DNA of 64,000 bases from NCBI RefSeq assembly GCF_000011565.2, contig NC_005861.2:930001-994000 (forward strand), read 5' to 3'. The DNA comes from Candidatus Protochlamydia amoebophila UWE25 (GTDB lineage: Bacteria > Chlamydiota > Chlamydiia > Chlamydiales > Parachlamydiaceae). Under the pieces are notes generated by a model, which had not been told where the DNA came from, did no database searches, and saw only the letters and a list, made by a program, of their open reading frames with translations. The position numbers and the translations under genes were made by a program. Position 1 is the stretch's first letter; each line of letters begins with the position of its first letter. Shown in pieces: positions 1 to 8,244 of the stretch.

Positions 1-2709
1 AGTTTCAATTTCTCGTCCCAAACTATCGTAAAAGTACTCTGTCATTTGATCTTCTTTAATTTGAGAGACTAGGCGACCCGCAAAATCATAATGATAATGA
101 GTGACGATTCCTTCTTTATCTATATAGGTCAAGGGGTGGAAAGCATTATACGACCAATGCTGTGCACAAAGAAGGTTTCCTTCTGCAGCATAAGTAGATT
201 CGGTTAGAATTCTTCCTTGATAATCTTTTTCATAGTGCGTGCGTATGCCAGAGCGTTCAGTTTTTTGAATGAGAGTTCCATCTAGCAAATAAAGATATTG
301 TTCGGATGATCCATCGGGATAGTGGGCAAGAATAGGCTGACCACGAATGTTATATTGAATTTTGGTTTGCAACCCTTTAGCATCTGTTACACAAGTTGGA
401 AGACCGATAAGATTATATTCTCTATGAATAACGGGAGAAACAATTTCTCCAGCTTCATTTTCTATCTCGGGTAAATGTGTGGCAATTTGACGACCAAGAT
501 CGTCAAATTCAAATGTGGTTTCTTGTCCATAAGGATCAGTTGTGGCGATACATTGGTTTAAATAATTATAGCGGTGCTTGGTCGCAAAATAGTTACCATC
601 CGTATGCTTTTCTTCTTGCAAAACGAGACGATTGGAATAGTCGTAAGTATTATGTAAAGAAAATTGAGAACCCGGCTCTTCTTGGAAGATGAGATTATTA
701 TAGTCATCATATTTTTTAGAAGAGACTTCACCCAAAGGATTAATCTCCTTGGTGCAGTTGCCATGGCCGTCATATTCCCAACTTTTTGAATAACAAAAAT
801 CGCCTTGGTTATCATAAGTGTCTTCTTTTGCAAGATAACCTTCCAGGGTATAATGATAAATAACTTTGTTAAGCAACACTTCTTGTTTGGATTGCAAATC
901 CAAATACATATGATCTACTCGTTCTGGCAAATGTACAAGTGTATGCTGCCTTGGGTAAAAGTGGGTAATAAAGCGTTTTGTTAAACCTGTTAAATCGTAT
1001 TCTAATAATCCTTTCCCATCATCAATCACTTTTTTAATGATGACATGATTTTGGTCATAAGTATAAAACTCTCTTTTTTGTACGATTTCATCAACGACAA
1101 TGAGCTTAGCGGCTAAAAGATCACTTCTTGGATAATAATGATAGACGGTAACAACGCCATTACTATCTGTCTCTGTCAAAAGATGATTTAACCCGTCTTC
1201 TGAATACGTACAAACTTTTTTTTCTTTTTCACAACCATTATTAATAGGAATATGATGTTTATCAAGCTGAAGTTGAGGGGTTGGCATTCCTGTCAAACAT
1301 CCCCATAATTCCTTTTTTTTAATGTTTCCTCGCTCATCGTATTTAAAATATCTCGCTTGATGCGTATTTCCTTGACCATCTTTGAGATATTTACAAATGA
1401 GATTTCCTTCATTCGAGGAACCCTCTTTCCCCCATACAAAACCTTCTTTACTAAATAAGTGATAATCGGAAGTGCCTTGATATTTTCGAATTTGTTCTAG
1501 GCGGTGTTCTTTTGTGAAGCAATAAGTTGTTTTATGAGAGTAGGCATCATAAACATCTGTTTTCCCTTCTTGAAGCTCGTTATCATCCTGTTTGATATCG
1601 TATACAAAGCGATGAGTTGTAATAGCTTTATCATCTGGCCCAACGGGTGCTTTTAATTGTCGCACACGGTCGATGCGATAATCATTTTTATCTTCAATAC
1701 AAATGGCAGGAAGAGCGTTATTAAATTGATAGAGATGCTTGTTTTTGTAGTAGCTAATATCTAAAAATTGCTTATCAGCAATTTTCTTTTTTGACATCAG
1801 GAGGAAATCAGATGAATCTCTTTTGACATATTCATAGCTTTCGTGAGGAAATCTAGGTTTTTCAACGTCTTTTACATATAAAATAGTGTCATTAGAATAA
1901 TTTTTAACTGTTTGTCGAGTAAAACTATATTTGACCACTTGGTTGTCGCTGGTTTGAAGATGAAGACGCTTACCAACTTGATCAAATCGAATCGTACTAA
2001 ATATTCGTTGTGTTTTAGCGTTTAAACACTTAATAATATGGAGTCTTCCGAATACATCCTTGGAATGGACATATTCTAAACGAATGCCATTTGGTTTGGT
2101 TTCACTCGACTGAAGGTAATTAATGTCTCCTAACGGGGTCTTATAGCGCTGAATATGTTTAACAACTCCCGCTCCTGTTTTGACTGAAAATTGTTCATCA
2201 TCAGGATAAGTTGTCACTTGGTAATTATTGACATTTGTTCGTCCACTAATTTCATTTCCTGCTCCGTTAGTCAGCCCTTTAGGACGAATCATTTTAAATT
2301 GGCATTTTTTTTTGTCACCATCTAAGATAAGAGAATGATAATAAGTTAGGGTGGACCCACTTGTTGAAAAAAGTTGGCAATAATTTACCTCTTTTTGCTG
2401 GTATACTCCATGCGAATAATAGAGCATATCGCGATGATTGGACCACCAACTTATGCCAAATCTTTCTTGGGTACTTAAACTACAGTAAGAACGACTAAAA
2501 ATTAAGGGTTCAGGTCCTGGAACCACAACGTCCACACTTTGGTCGACCAACTGTCCGCTAATGGCGCAAACCATTCCACCTACAAGACTTGAAGGGAGCC
2601 CTTCTGTCGTTGCAACTGATTCAATGGCTGGAATAGAATCATTGTTGTTTGCTGTCAGCGTTTGCAGGCAAAGAATAAAGTTCAACAGTATATATATTAT
2701 CCAACGCAT
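1..2709 (-). CDS. RHS/YD-repeat exported protein, C-terminus outside window
   Basis: The minus strand is open from an ATG at 2709 to the window edge (903 codons, no stop). The N-terminus reads MRWIIYILLNFILCLQTL, a basic start plus hydrophobic core typical of a Sec signal peptide. A segment like the RHS N-terminal module follows (PEPLIFSRSYCS, then GISWWSNHRDMLYY). Later come many degenerate YD repeats such as YDERGNIKKKE, YDDYNNLIFQEEPG, FDDLGRQIATHLPE and YDSLGREIE. RHS proteins form large beta shells, often carrying a variable C-terminal toxin or adhesion domain. That part lies outside the window, so no activity can be assigned. It stands alone and diverges from ispG across a 360-bp AT-rich spacer. 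The family call is firm; the role is unknown. Confidence 0.85.
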   Translation of the reverse strand, partial: MRWIIYILLNFILCLQTLTANNNDSIPAIESVATTEGLPSSLVGGMVCAISGQLVDQSVDVVVPGPEPLIFSRSYCSLSTQERFGISWWSNHRDMLYYSHGVYQQKEVNYCQLFSTSGSTLTYYHSLILDGDKKKCQFKMIRPKGLTNGAGNEISGRTNVNNYQVTTYPDDEQFSVKTGAGVVKHIQRYKTPLGDINYLQSSETKPNGIRLEYVHSKDVFGRLHIIKCLNAKTQRIFSTIRFDQVGKRLHLQTSDNQVVKYSFTRQTVKNYSNDTILYVKDVEKPRFPHESYEYVKRDSSDFLLMSKKKIADKQFLDISYYKNKHLYQFNNALPAICIEDKNDYRIDRVRQLKAPVGPDDKAITTHRFVYDIKQDDNELQEGKTDVYDAYSHKTTYCFTKEHRLEQIRKYQGTSDYHLFSKEGFVWGKEGSSNEGNLICKYLKDGQGNTHQARYFKYDERGNIKKKELWGCLTGMPTPQLQLDKHHIPINNGCEKEKKVCTYSEDGLNHLLTETDSNGVVTVYHYYPRSDLLAAKLIVVDEIVQKREFYTYDQNHVIIKKVIDDGKGLLEYDLTGLTKRFITHFYPRQHTLVHLPERVDHMYLDLQSKQEVLLNKVIYHYTLEGYLAKEDTYDNQGDFCYSKSWEYDGHGNCTKEINPLGEVSSKKYDDYNNLIFQEEPGSQFSLHNTYDYSNRLVLQEEKHTDGNYFATKHRYNYLNQCIATTDPYGQETTFEFDDLGRQIATHLPEIENEAGEIVSPVIHREYNLIGLPTCVTDAKGLQTKIQYNIRGQPILAHYPDGSSEQYLYLLDGTLIQKTERSGIRTHYEKDYQGRILTESTYAAEGNLLCAQHWSYNAFHPLTYIDKEGIVTHYHYDFAGRLVSQIKEDQMTEYFYDSLGREIET

Positions 2710-3074
2710 AAAGATGCCTTAAAAAAAGTTCTGATTTGAATTTAAAAATAGGCATCCACATTAAAGAGATTACTAGAGATTTGTCAAATTATTTTTTTAT
2801 TAAAATCATTTTTGAGGATGTTTTAAGTTCTGCTATTTCAAAATGAATTAGTAGCTTTCATAAAATTTTTTCACTAGCAGCAACAAAATTTTGAAAGTTT
2901 TTTGGATAGCTAAAGTGGCAAAAAGATCTAAGGTATTGTTTTAAAATTTCATTAAGCTTGCTTACCTTATGCTGAAAGATTCCCTTGGGATAAAGTCATT
3001 GGCATTTTGGCTAACTTCTGTTATATTTTTTTTCTTAGAGAACGAAAAGTTTTAAACTTGAAAAGGTGTTCGTC

Positions 3075-5039
3075 ATGGTCCAAAAAAAATATTGTGAGGC
3101 GATTCATCAAACAGAGAGGCGCCCGACGCGCATTGTTAATGTGGGAAATGTTGGCATTGGAGGCAACCATCCTATTCGTATCCAATCCATGACAACATCC
3201 AGTACACGAGATGTGGAAGCGACAATTGAACAAGTCATCCGTTTGGCTGATCAGGGATGCGAAATTGTTCGCGTGACAGTCCAGGGAATTAAAGAAGCGG
3301 ATGCGTGTGAACATATCAAAAAGGGGTTGATTAAACGTGGTTATCAAATTCCTCTTGTGGCGGATATCCATTTTTATCCTCCTGCAGCCATGCGTGTTGT
3401 GGATTTTGTAGACAAAGTACGCATTAATCCGGGAAATTTTGTCGATAAACGTGCGAGCTTTAAGCAAATTGTTTATGATGATGAGTCTTATGCCAGAGAA
3501 ATTGAGAGGATTGAAGAAAAATTTACTCCCTTAGTGGAAAAGTGTAAACGGTTAAACCGTGCTATGAGAATTGGAACCAATCATGGCTCATTATCCGATC
3601 GAATCATGAACCGATATGGAGATACTCCTTTTGGAATGGTCGAGTCAGCTCTGGAATTTGCTCGCATTTGTCGAAAAAATGATTATCATAACTTTCTTTT
3701 TTCTATGAAAGCTTCGAATCCACAAGTCATGATTCAAGCTTATCGTTTATTGACGCAAGCCATGTATGCATTGGAGTGGGATTATCCCTTACACTTAGGT
3801 GTGACAGAAGCCGGAGAAGGGGAAGATGGGCGAATCAAATCTGCGATGGGAATTGGATCTCTTTTGATTGATGGAATTGGGGATACCATTCGTGTTTCGT
3901 TAACAGAAGATCCTTGGCACGAGATAAATCCTTGCCAACGATTGATTAAACTGGCTTCTGCTTATCAACAGCAAGGTGTGGCTCCTTTTATAGAAAATTA
4001 TCGTCAGATAGAAGCAATCGAACGACGTCAAGTGCACTTATCTTCAACCGTTCCCATGCATCGTGACGGAACAGTTTTTATTTCGTTACCGATTAATATG
4101 CTTAAAGAGGCTTCTCTCTATCAACAAATTGGTTGTGAAGGCCCTTTTGGGAAACCTAAATTAAAGACTGCCACAGCAGATAATTTAGTTTTAAAAAATC
4201 CAAATTCTGACTCTGAAGAAAAACGGCAGCTTCAAATTTTAAAAGATTTAGGAATTGGCCTTTTTTCAAAAGATCCTTTTGAAATGAGTTTGGTTATTCA
4301 CCCGTTAAAAAAATGGCTCCAGTCCCGTGCAGTGGATTCTTTTGCTTCCCGTTTTTCTTCATCATGGGCTAAATCCGCTGGGCAGCCCTTGATCATTCAA
4401 ATAACTGATGAAACTGAAAAAGAGTGGAAAGAAGTTATTTCTTTAAAACCACAATTAATTATTTTATCTCCTTCAACTAATCGCTTACACTATTCAAGAC
4501 AATTTTTTGAGTGGCTACAGCAAAATCAATTAAATTATCCAGTCATTTTAAACTTCACTTATCAAGGAGAAAATGAAGATACCATTCTTTTAGCTAGTAT
4601 GGAATGTGGATCCCTTTTATGTGATGGACTTGGAGAAGGAGTTTGGTTAGAAGGTCCTTATGATATTCTTTTTCTTCGTCAATTGAGTTTTTCCATTTTA
4701 CAGGCGGCTCGCCTTCGCATGTCTAAAACTGATTTTATTTCTTGCCCAAGCTGTGGACGGACATTATTTAATCTTCAAGATGTCACTAAACGAATTCAGT
4801 CTCGTACCTCTCATTTACCGGGCGTTAAAATTGCGATTATGGGATGCATTGTTAACGGGCCGGGGGAAATGGCCGATGCAGATTTTGGGTACGTTGGATC
4901 TAAGCCTGGTAAAATCGATCTTTACGTTGGGAAAGAATGCGTGGAAAAAGATATCGATTTTGCAGATGCAGATGATCGTCTTGTCAATTTAATCAGAGCA
5001 CATGGTCGTTGGATAGAACCTCAAACGGTCAATGCATAA
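3075..5039 (+). CDS. ispG: 4-hydroxy-3-methylbut-2-en-1-yl diphosphate synthase, long form
   Basis: IspG (GcpE) is the [4Fe-4S] enzyme turning MEcPP into HMBPP in the non-mevalonate isoprenoid pathway in the cytosol. The N-terminal TIM barrel starts with IRIQSMTTSSTRDVEATI and contains VRINPGNF. The C-terminal iron-sulfur part has CPSCGRTLFNLQDV (cysteines near 557 and 560) and GCIVNGPGEMADADFGYVG (cysteine near 591). At about 654 residues it is far longer than the roughly 370-residue E. coli enzyme. The extra segment of around 250 residues lies between barrel and cluster domain, as known for plant and chlamydial IspG. The ATG at 3075 is preferred over the in-frame GTG at 3066, because AAAAGG ends 8 nt before it. 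Monocistronic by spacing. Confidence 0.96.
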   Translation: MVQKKYCEAIHQTERRPTRIVNVGNVGIGGNHPIRIQSMTTSSTRDVEATIEQVIRLADQGCEIVRVTVQGIKEADACEHIKKGLIKRGYQIPLVADIHFYPPAAMRVVDFVDKVRINPGNFVDKRASFKQIVYDDESYAREIERIEEKFTPLVEKCKRLNRAMRIGTNHGSLSDRIMNRYGDTPFGMVESALEFARICRKNDYHNFLFSMKASNPQVMIQAYRLLTQAMYALEWDYPLHLGVTEAGEGEDGRIKSAMGIGSLLIDGIGDTIRVSLTEDPWHEINPCQRLIKLASAYQQQGVAPFIENYRQIEAIERRQVHLSSTVPMHRDGTVFISLPINMLKEASLYQQIGCEGPFGKPKLKTATADNLVLKNPNSDSEEKRQLQILKDLGIGLFSKDPFEMSLVIHPLKKWLQSRAVDSFASRFSSSWAKSAGQPLIIQITDETEKEWKEVISLKPQLIILSPSTNRLHYSRQFFEWLQQNQLNYPVILNFTYQGENEDTILLASMECGSLLCDGLGEGVWLEGPYDILFLRQLSFSILQAARLRMSKTDFISCPSCGRTLFNLQDVTKRIQSRTSHLPGVKIAIMGCIVNGPGEMADADFGYVGSKPGKIDLYVGKECVEKDIDFADADDRLVNLIRAHGRWIEPQTVNA

Positions 5040-5054
5040 CATTCGCCATCGATG

Positions 5055-5639
5055 TTAATTTAACGATGAGCATTTATGGGGTTCCCAGGCAGTTTCAGGC
5101 ACATTTAAGTGAAAATTGACAAATCTTGACACAACAAATAAATAATCCGATAAACGATTCAAATAAATTAAAATATCTTCTACAACATCGGCCTGTTCAT
5201 ATAGAGGCACGACTAAGCGTTCCGCGCGTCGAATGATACTTCTTGAAAGATGTAAAGCGGCTCCTGCTGAATGACCTCCAGGTAAGATAAAATTTTTAAG
5301 AGGAGGTAGTTCAGTTTCCATTTGATCGATCCATTTTTCTACTAACCGAATTTCTTCTTGATCAAATCGTGTTTTTTCTAATTTTTTTGCATGTTGGCTA
5401 GTTCTTGGAGTTGCAAGAGCGGCTCCTACGTCAAACAACGCATGTTGGATCACTTCGAGTTGTTCTTTGATTTGTTGATAAAAAGGCTCTTTAGGAAGAA
5501 GAGAAATGGCCATACCAATCGAAGAGTTTCCCTCATCAACGGTACCGAGGGTCTCTATGAAGACATCATTTTTACTAACGCGTTTACCTGTAAATAATGA
5601 CGTCGTTCCTTTGTCACCTGTACGTGTATAAATTTTCAC
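5055..5639 (-). CDS. ATP:cob(I)alamin adenosyltransferase, PduO type
   Basis: The 194-residue protein matches the PduO/MMAB family, which transfers the adenosyl group of ATP to cob(I)alamin to make coenzyme B12. The N-terminal ATP-binding motif YTRTGDKGTTSLFTG and the later RSIIRRAERLVVPL, with its conserved Arg-Arg-Ala-Glu-Arg, are both present. In the usual VDELNS motif the leucine is glycine here (VDEGNSSIG). The start is a GTG at 5639, preceded by AAGAGGT. It ends 16 bp from the convergent ispG stop; a short dyad (CATCG...CGATG, 5048-5067) lies between. No B12-dependent enzyme is seen in this window, so the cofactor's user is elsewhere. Confidence 0.9.
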   Translation of the reverse strand: MKIYTRTGDKGTTSLFTGKRVSKNDVFIETLGTVDEGNSSIGMAISLLPKEPFYQQIKEQLEVIQHALFDVGAALATPRTSQHAKKLEKTRFDQEEIRLVEKWIDQMETELPPLKNFILPGGHSAGAALHLSRSIIRRAERLVVPLYEQADVVEDILIYLNRLSDYLFVVSRFVNFHLNVPETAWEPHKCSSLN

Positions 5640-5680
5640 TGCTGCTACCTCTTATAATAAATGCTCGTTGACGTAGATTA

Positions 5681-7216
5681 TTATTCTGGACATTCTTTGA
5701 CAAGAGCTTGTCTTAGTTCTTTTAATTGTTTGCAGTCGTAAGCTCGTGCTAAAGTGAATTTCTCTGCTTGCTTTAAATGAATCCATGCTTGCGGATAATC
5801 TAAACGTTGTGCATGAAGAATGGCTAAATAATAATTGACTTCTGGATCGTGAGGATAAAAAGCATCAAGCTCTTTAAGCTTCTCTAAAGCTTTTTCTGCT
5901 CGATGTAGCTGTGTCCATGTCATAGCTAATTGTAATAAACCTGCTCGGAAGCGAGGAAATTTATTGATTATTTTTTCTAAAGAGTCTTTTTTTGCTAATA
6001 AAGCGGTTCGATTTTCATCCGTTCTTGAAAACAAAATAGCAATGCTTTTGGCGTCTGTCATTCCATTTAAATAATCTTCTGCCACGGTAGACTTGACAAC
6101 AGCATAATCAGGAATATGATCTTTAATACTCTTAATCAGTTCTAAACCTAATGTTTCGCGGTTTGTCAATAAGCATGTATATCCCATTAACTCTTTCAAT
6201 AAAGGATCATCTTTGAGATAAGGTTCTGCTTTTTGATAAGCTAAAAAAGCCTGTTCAAATTGTCCTTGCTGCCAATAGACAGAAGCTTGGTTAAAATGAG
6301 CCATTCCAATCACTTCTTTATGAGGCCGGTGTTTTAAAGAACGGTTATTGATGCTTAAATATTTCTCGCAATCTAGATGAACTCCTCTTGCCGTTGTTTC
6401 AATATTGATCACTTTATCTTTAGAGCGATGACGAATATAGATATGACCAGGAGGAGTGACCATTTCAAGTTGGAGATTTAATCGCTGAGCGAGGCACAGA
6501 TACAAGATAGAGACACCCAGACAAACTCCTCGATGAGAATCTAAAACAGAAGGTAAAAATGTATAGACATCGATGTGATTGGCATACAAGGATTGCGGAG
6601 GAAATCGAAATCTCATCTCGTCAAAAATCATTTGGTTGGTTGCCTTGATCACTAATTCAGGTGAGGCTTTAGGAGGTAATCGCGCAAGGATTTGAAGCGC
6701 AATTAAATCAATCATCGCTTCATAGGTGCGAATACGCAGGGAATCATTTCCAAATTGACTCAAAAATAATCCGCGTGCCAAATCAACCTCTTCAGTTGGT
6801 AAAGGCCAGATGTCTTTTTCATTCCAAACAGAATGCCCTTGAAGGTTATAGTGACTTAAACGTTTGGATAGCTTTTCTATTTCATCAAGCTCTTGAGAAG
6901 TGAGAGGAACTAGCTCAGTATTTGGTTGTTTATTGACGATATTAATTAGGGCCTGGATAACGGGGCCAGAAAGAGGAATGCCATTCAAGCATACATTTTT
7001 TTCTTGTTTCCCCGTTAAAAGGTTCCAAGCATCTTGGAGTGCTTTCTGCCCTAAAGGATGGGAGGGATACAATTCATAAAAAGCCAAATGTTGCGAAACA
7101 GAGGTGGGGTTTAGGCTTGTATAAAGAGTTTTAAGTTTTTGATCTGAGGTAGAAGAAACACCTTCTAAATGAAAAAAAATGATTATCAGTAGGCATTGCA
7201 CATAGAACTTGATCAT
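5681..7216 (-). CDS. Exported SirB1/transglutaminase-like protein with TPR repeats
   Basis: A 511-residue protein with an N-terminal signal-like segment (MIKFYVQCLLIIIFFHLEG). The middle resembles the SirB1/transglutaminase-like core: RGVCLGVSILYLCLAQRLNL with Cys232, then TPPGHIYIRHR with His258. The usual acidic third position of such a triad may be the Glu in VINIETTARG. From about residue 300 there are TPR-like helices (ASVYWQQGQFEQAFLAYQKAEPYL and a second set ending LAILHAQRLDYPQAWIHLKQA). SirB1-family proteins are widespread and biochemically poorly defined. The start at 7216 is chosen because GGAGG lies 6 nt upstream; an in-frame ATG at 7228 lacks such a site. Starts 42 bp downstream of nothing recognisable; its 3' end faces the adenosyltransferase start, so the two may be cotranscribed. 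Confidence 0.75.
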   Translation of the reverse strand: MIKFYVQCLLIIIFFHLEGVSSTSDQKLKTLYTSLNPTSVSQHLAFYELYPSHPLGQKALQDAWNLLTGKQEKNVCLNGIPLSGPVIQALINIVNKQPNTELVPLTSQELDEIEKLSKRLSHYNLQGHSVWNEKDIWPLPTEEVDLARGLFLSQFGNDSLRIRTYEAMIDLIALQILARLPPKASPELVIKATNQMIFDEMRFRFPPQSLYANHIDVYTFLPSVLDSHRGVCLGVSILYLCLAQRLNLQLEMVTPPGHIYIRHRSKDKVINIETTARGVHLDCEKYLSINNRSLKHRPHKEVIGMAHFNQASVYWQQGQFEQAFLAYQKAEPYLKDDPLLKELMGYTCLLTNRETLGLELIKSIKDHIPDYAVVKSTVAEDYLNGMTDAKSIAILFSRTDENRTALLAKKDSLEKIINKFPRFRAGLLQLAMTWTQLHRAEKALEKLKELDAFYPHDPEVNYYLAILHAQRLDYPQAWIHLKQAEKFTLARAYDCKQLKELRQALVKECPE

Positions 7217-7385
7217 AATACCCTCCATTAAATCTGCATTCAGAATATCTGGAGTAAAGAAATTTGTTCAAGTTCATAACAGTGCTCAAAGATAACTTTT
7301 TGAATCATTCAGTTTCTATAAAAAAGAGCCTTGGATAAGTAATGCATTTTAAGACCAATCTAAAACTCTTTTTTTTCAAAAGCTA

Positions 7386-7520
7386 GTTAATCCTAAACAT
7401 GTAAAACTCGGCGCCGATTGTAGTCGTAAGTGAAATAATTGATCATACCAATAGGGTTAGTTAACTTCTTCGACAAAAAAGAGGGTTTTTCTCACAAGTC
7501 GAGAGCATCTTTGTCTAAGG
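7386..7520 (-). mobile_element. IS1-family remnant (3' end of insB plus right inverted repeat)
   Basis: Read on the minus strand, this 135-bp stretch is a near copy of 11570-11703 on the plus strand. It encodes the C-terminal IS1 InsB signature (LRQR-SRLVRKTLFF, then LTNPIGMI). It ends in a terminal sequence (TCCTAAACATGT at the 7386 side) like the inverted repeats of the IS1 element at 10871-11703. Similarity stops abruptly near 7521, so the rest of this copy is deleted. With the other copy it brackets the BTB-LRR gene in inverted orientation. Confidence 0.8.
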
Positions 7521-7629
7521 ATATTATTATAGTATTTTAAAATTAAATTTTCATCGTTTTCACAAAATAGTTAAAAAAGAAATTTAATAGCTTCAGCTAA
7601 TGTTTTGAGTTTCTCCAGATTTGTTTGTC

Positions 7630-7815
7630 TAGATGCACTAATCTCACTGATGCTGGATAGCGCATTTAATATTCTTAGTCGCTTTACAGCATTTAGATCT
7701 GAATGGATGTGATAATCTCATTGACGCTGGATTAGCAAATTTTAAATTCTTATTAGCTAAACCACATTTGGATCTGCGTTGATACAAAAAATCTCAATGA
7801 TGCTAGATCAAGAAA
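7630..7815 (+). pseudogene. Fragment of an LRR gene
   Basis: This stretch is recognisably the same 75-bp LRR unit as in the downstream BTB-LRR gene. It contains AATCTCACTGATGCTGG, GCGCATTTAA, CTTTACAGCATTTAGATCTG and TGGATGTGATAATCTCA. The reading frame is broken: TAG follows GATGCTGGA where the unit should read TTAGCGCAT, and TGA interrupts the later unit. About two and a half units can be made out. It has no start codon and no N-terminal BTB part. It looks like a decayed duplicate or deletion product of the neighbouring gene. Confidence 0.75.
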
Positions 7816-8244
7816 TATTATTCGCTATGAAAAAGCTAATAAAATTTTAAAAATTCTAGTACTGAGCGATGAGTAAAAATGCGCAATCAGAGTGAACGAA
7901 GTATATTCCTATTTTGCTAGATTAGAAACAGCTATTTGCGTGTTTTAAATGCTTGAAATACCACATTTAATCTATTTTCATTCTTTAAGAAGCAATAAAA
8001 TTTATATTGACCTAAAAATACAACGAAAACGCTATTCAATAAACAGGGGATTGTTCATTTAAGTGAGAAATTAGAATCAATTTCTTTGCGGATTTTTTCA
8101 TATTGCAACAAAATACCCTCAACTATCGATCGTTAAAACCAATTCTCAATTTAAATTTAATTGCATATTTTTATTTATTACTATTGATATTATTTTATTT
8201 ATATAATATAATTAAAAGTCATTTAATTAAACTAAAGGATAATT

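Larger units (their letters stand above)
7229..8244. other. 1-kb spacer upstream of the BTB-LRR gene
   Basis: Apart from the IS1 remnant (7386-7520) and the LRR fragment (7630-7815), no coding sequence is visible. The last 100 bp before the BTB-LRR start are extremely AT-rich and probably hold its promoter, but no clear -35/-10 pair can be picked. Confidence 0.5.

Noticed and set aside
5048-5067. Dyad CATCG...CGATG between ispG and the adenosyltransferase as terminator
   Set aside because: Only 5 bp of stem and no T-tract; too weak to list.
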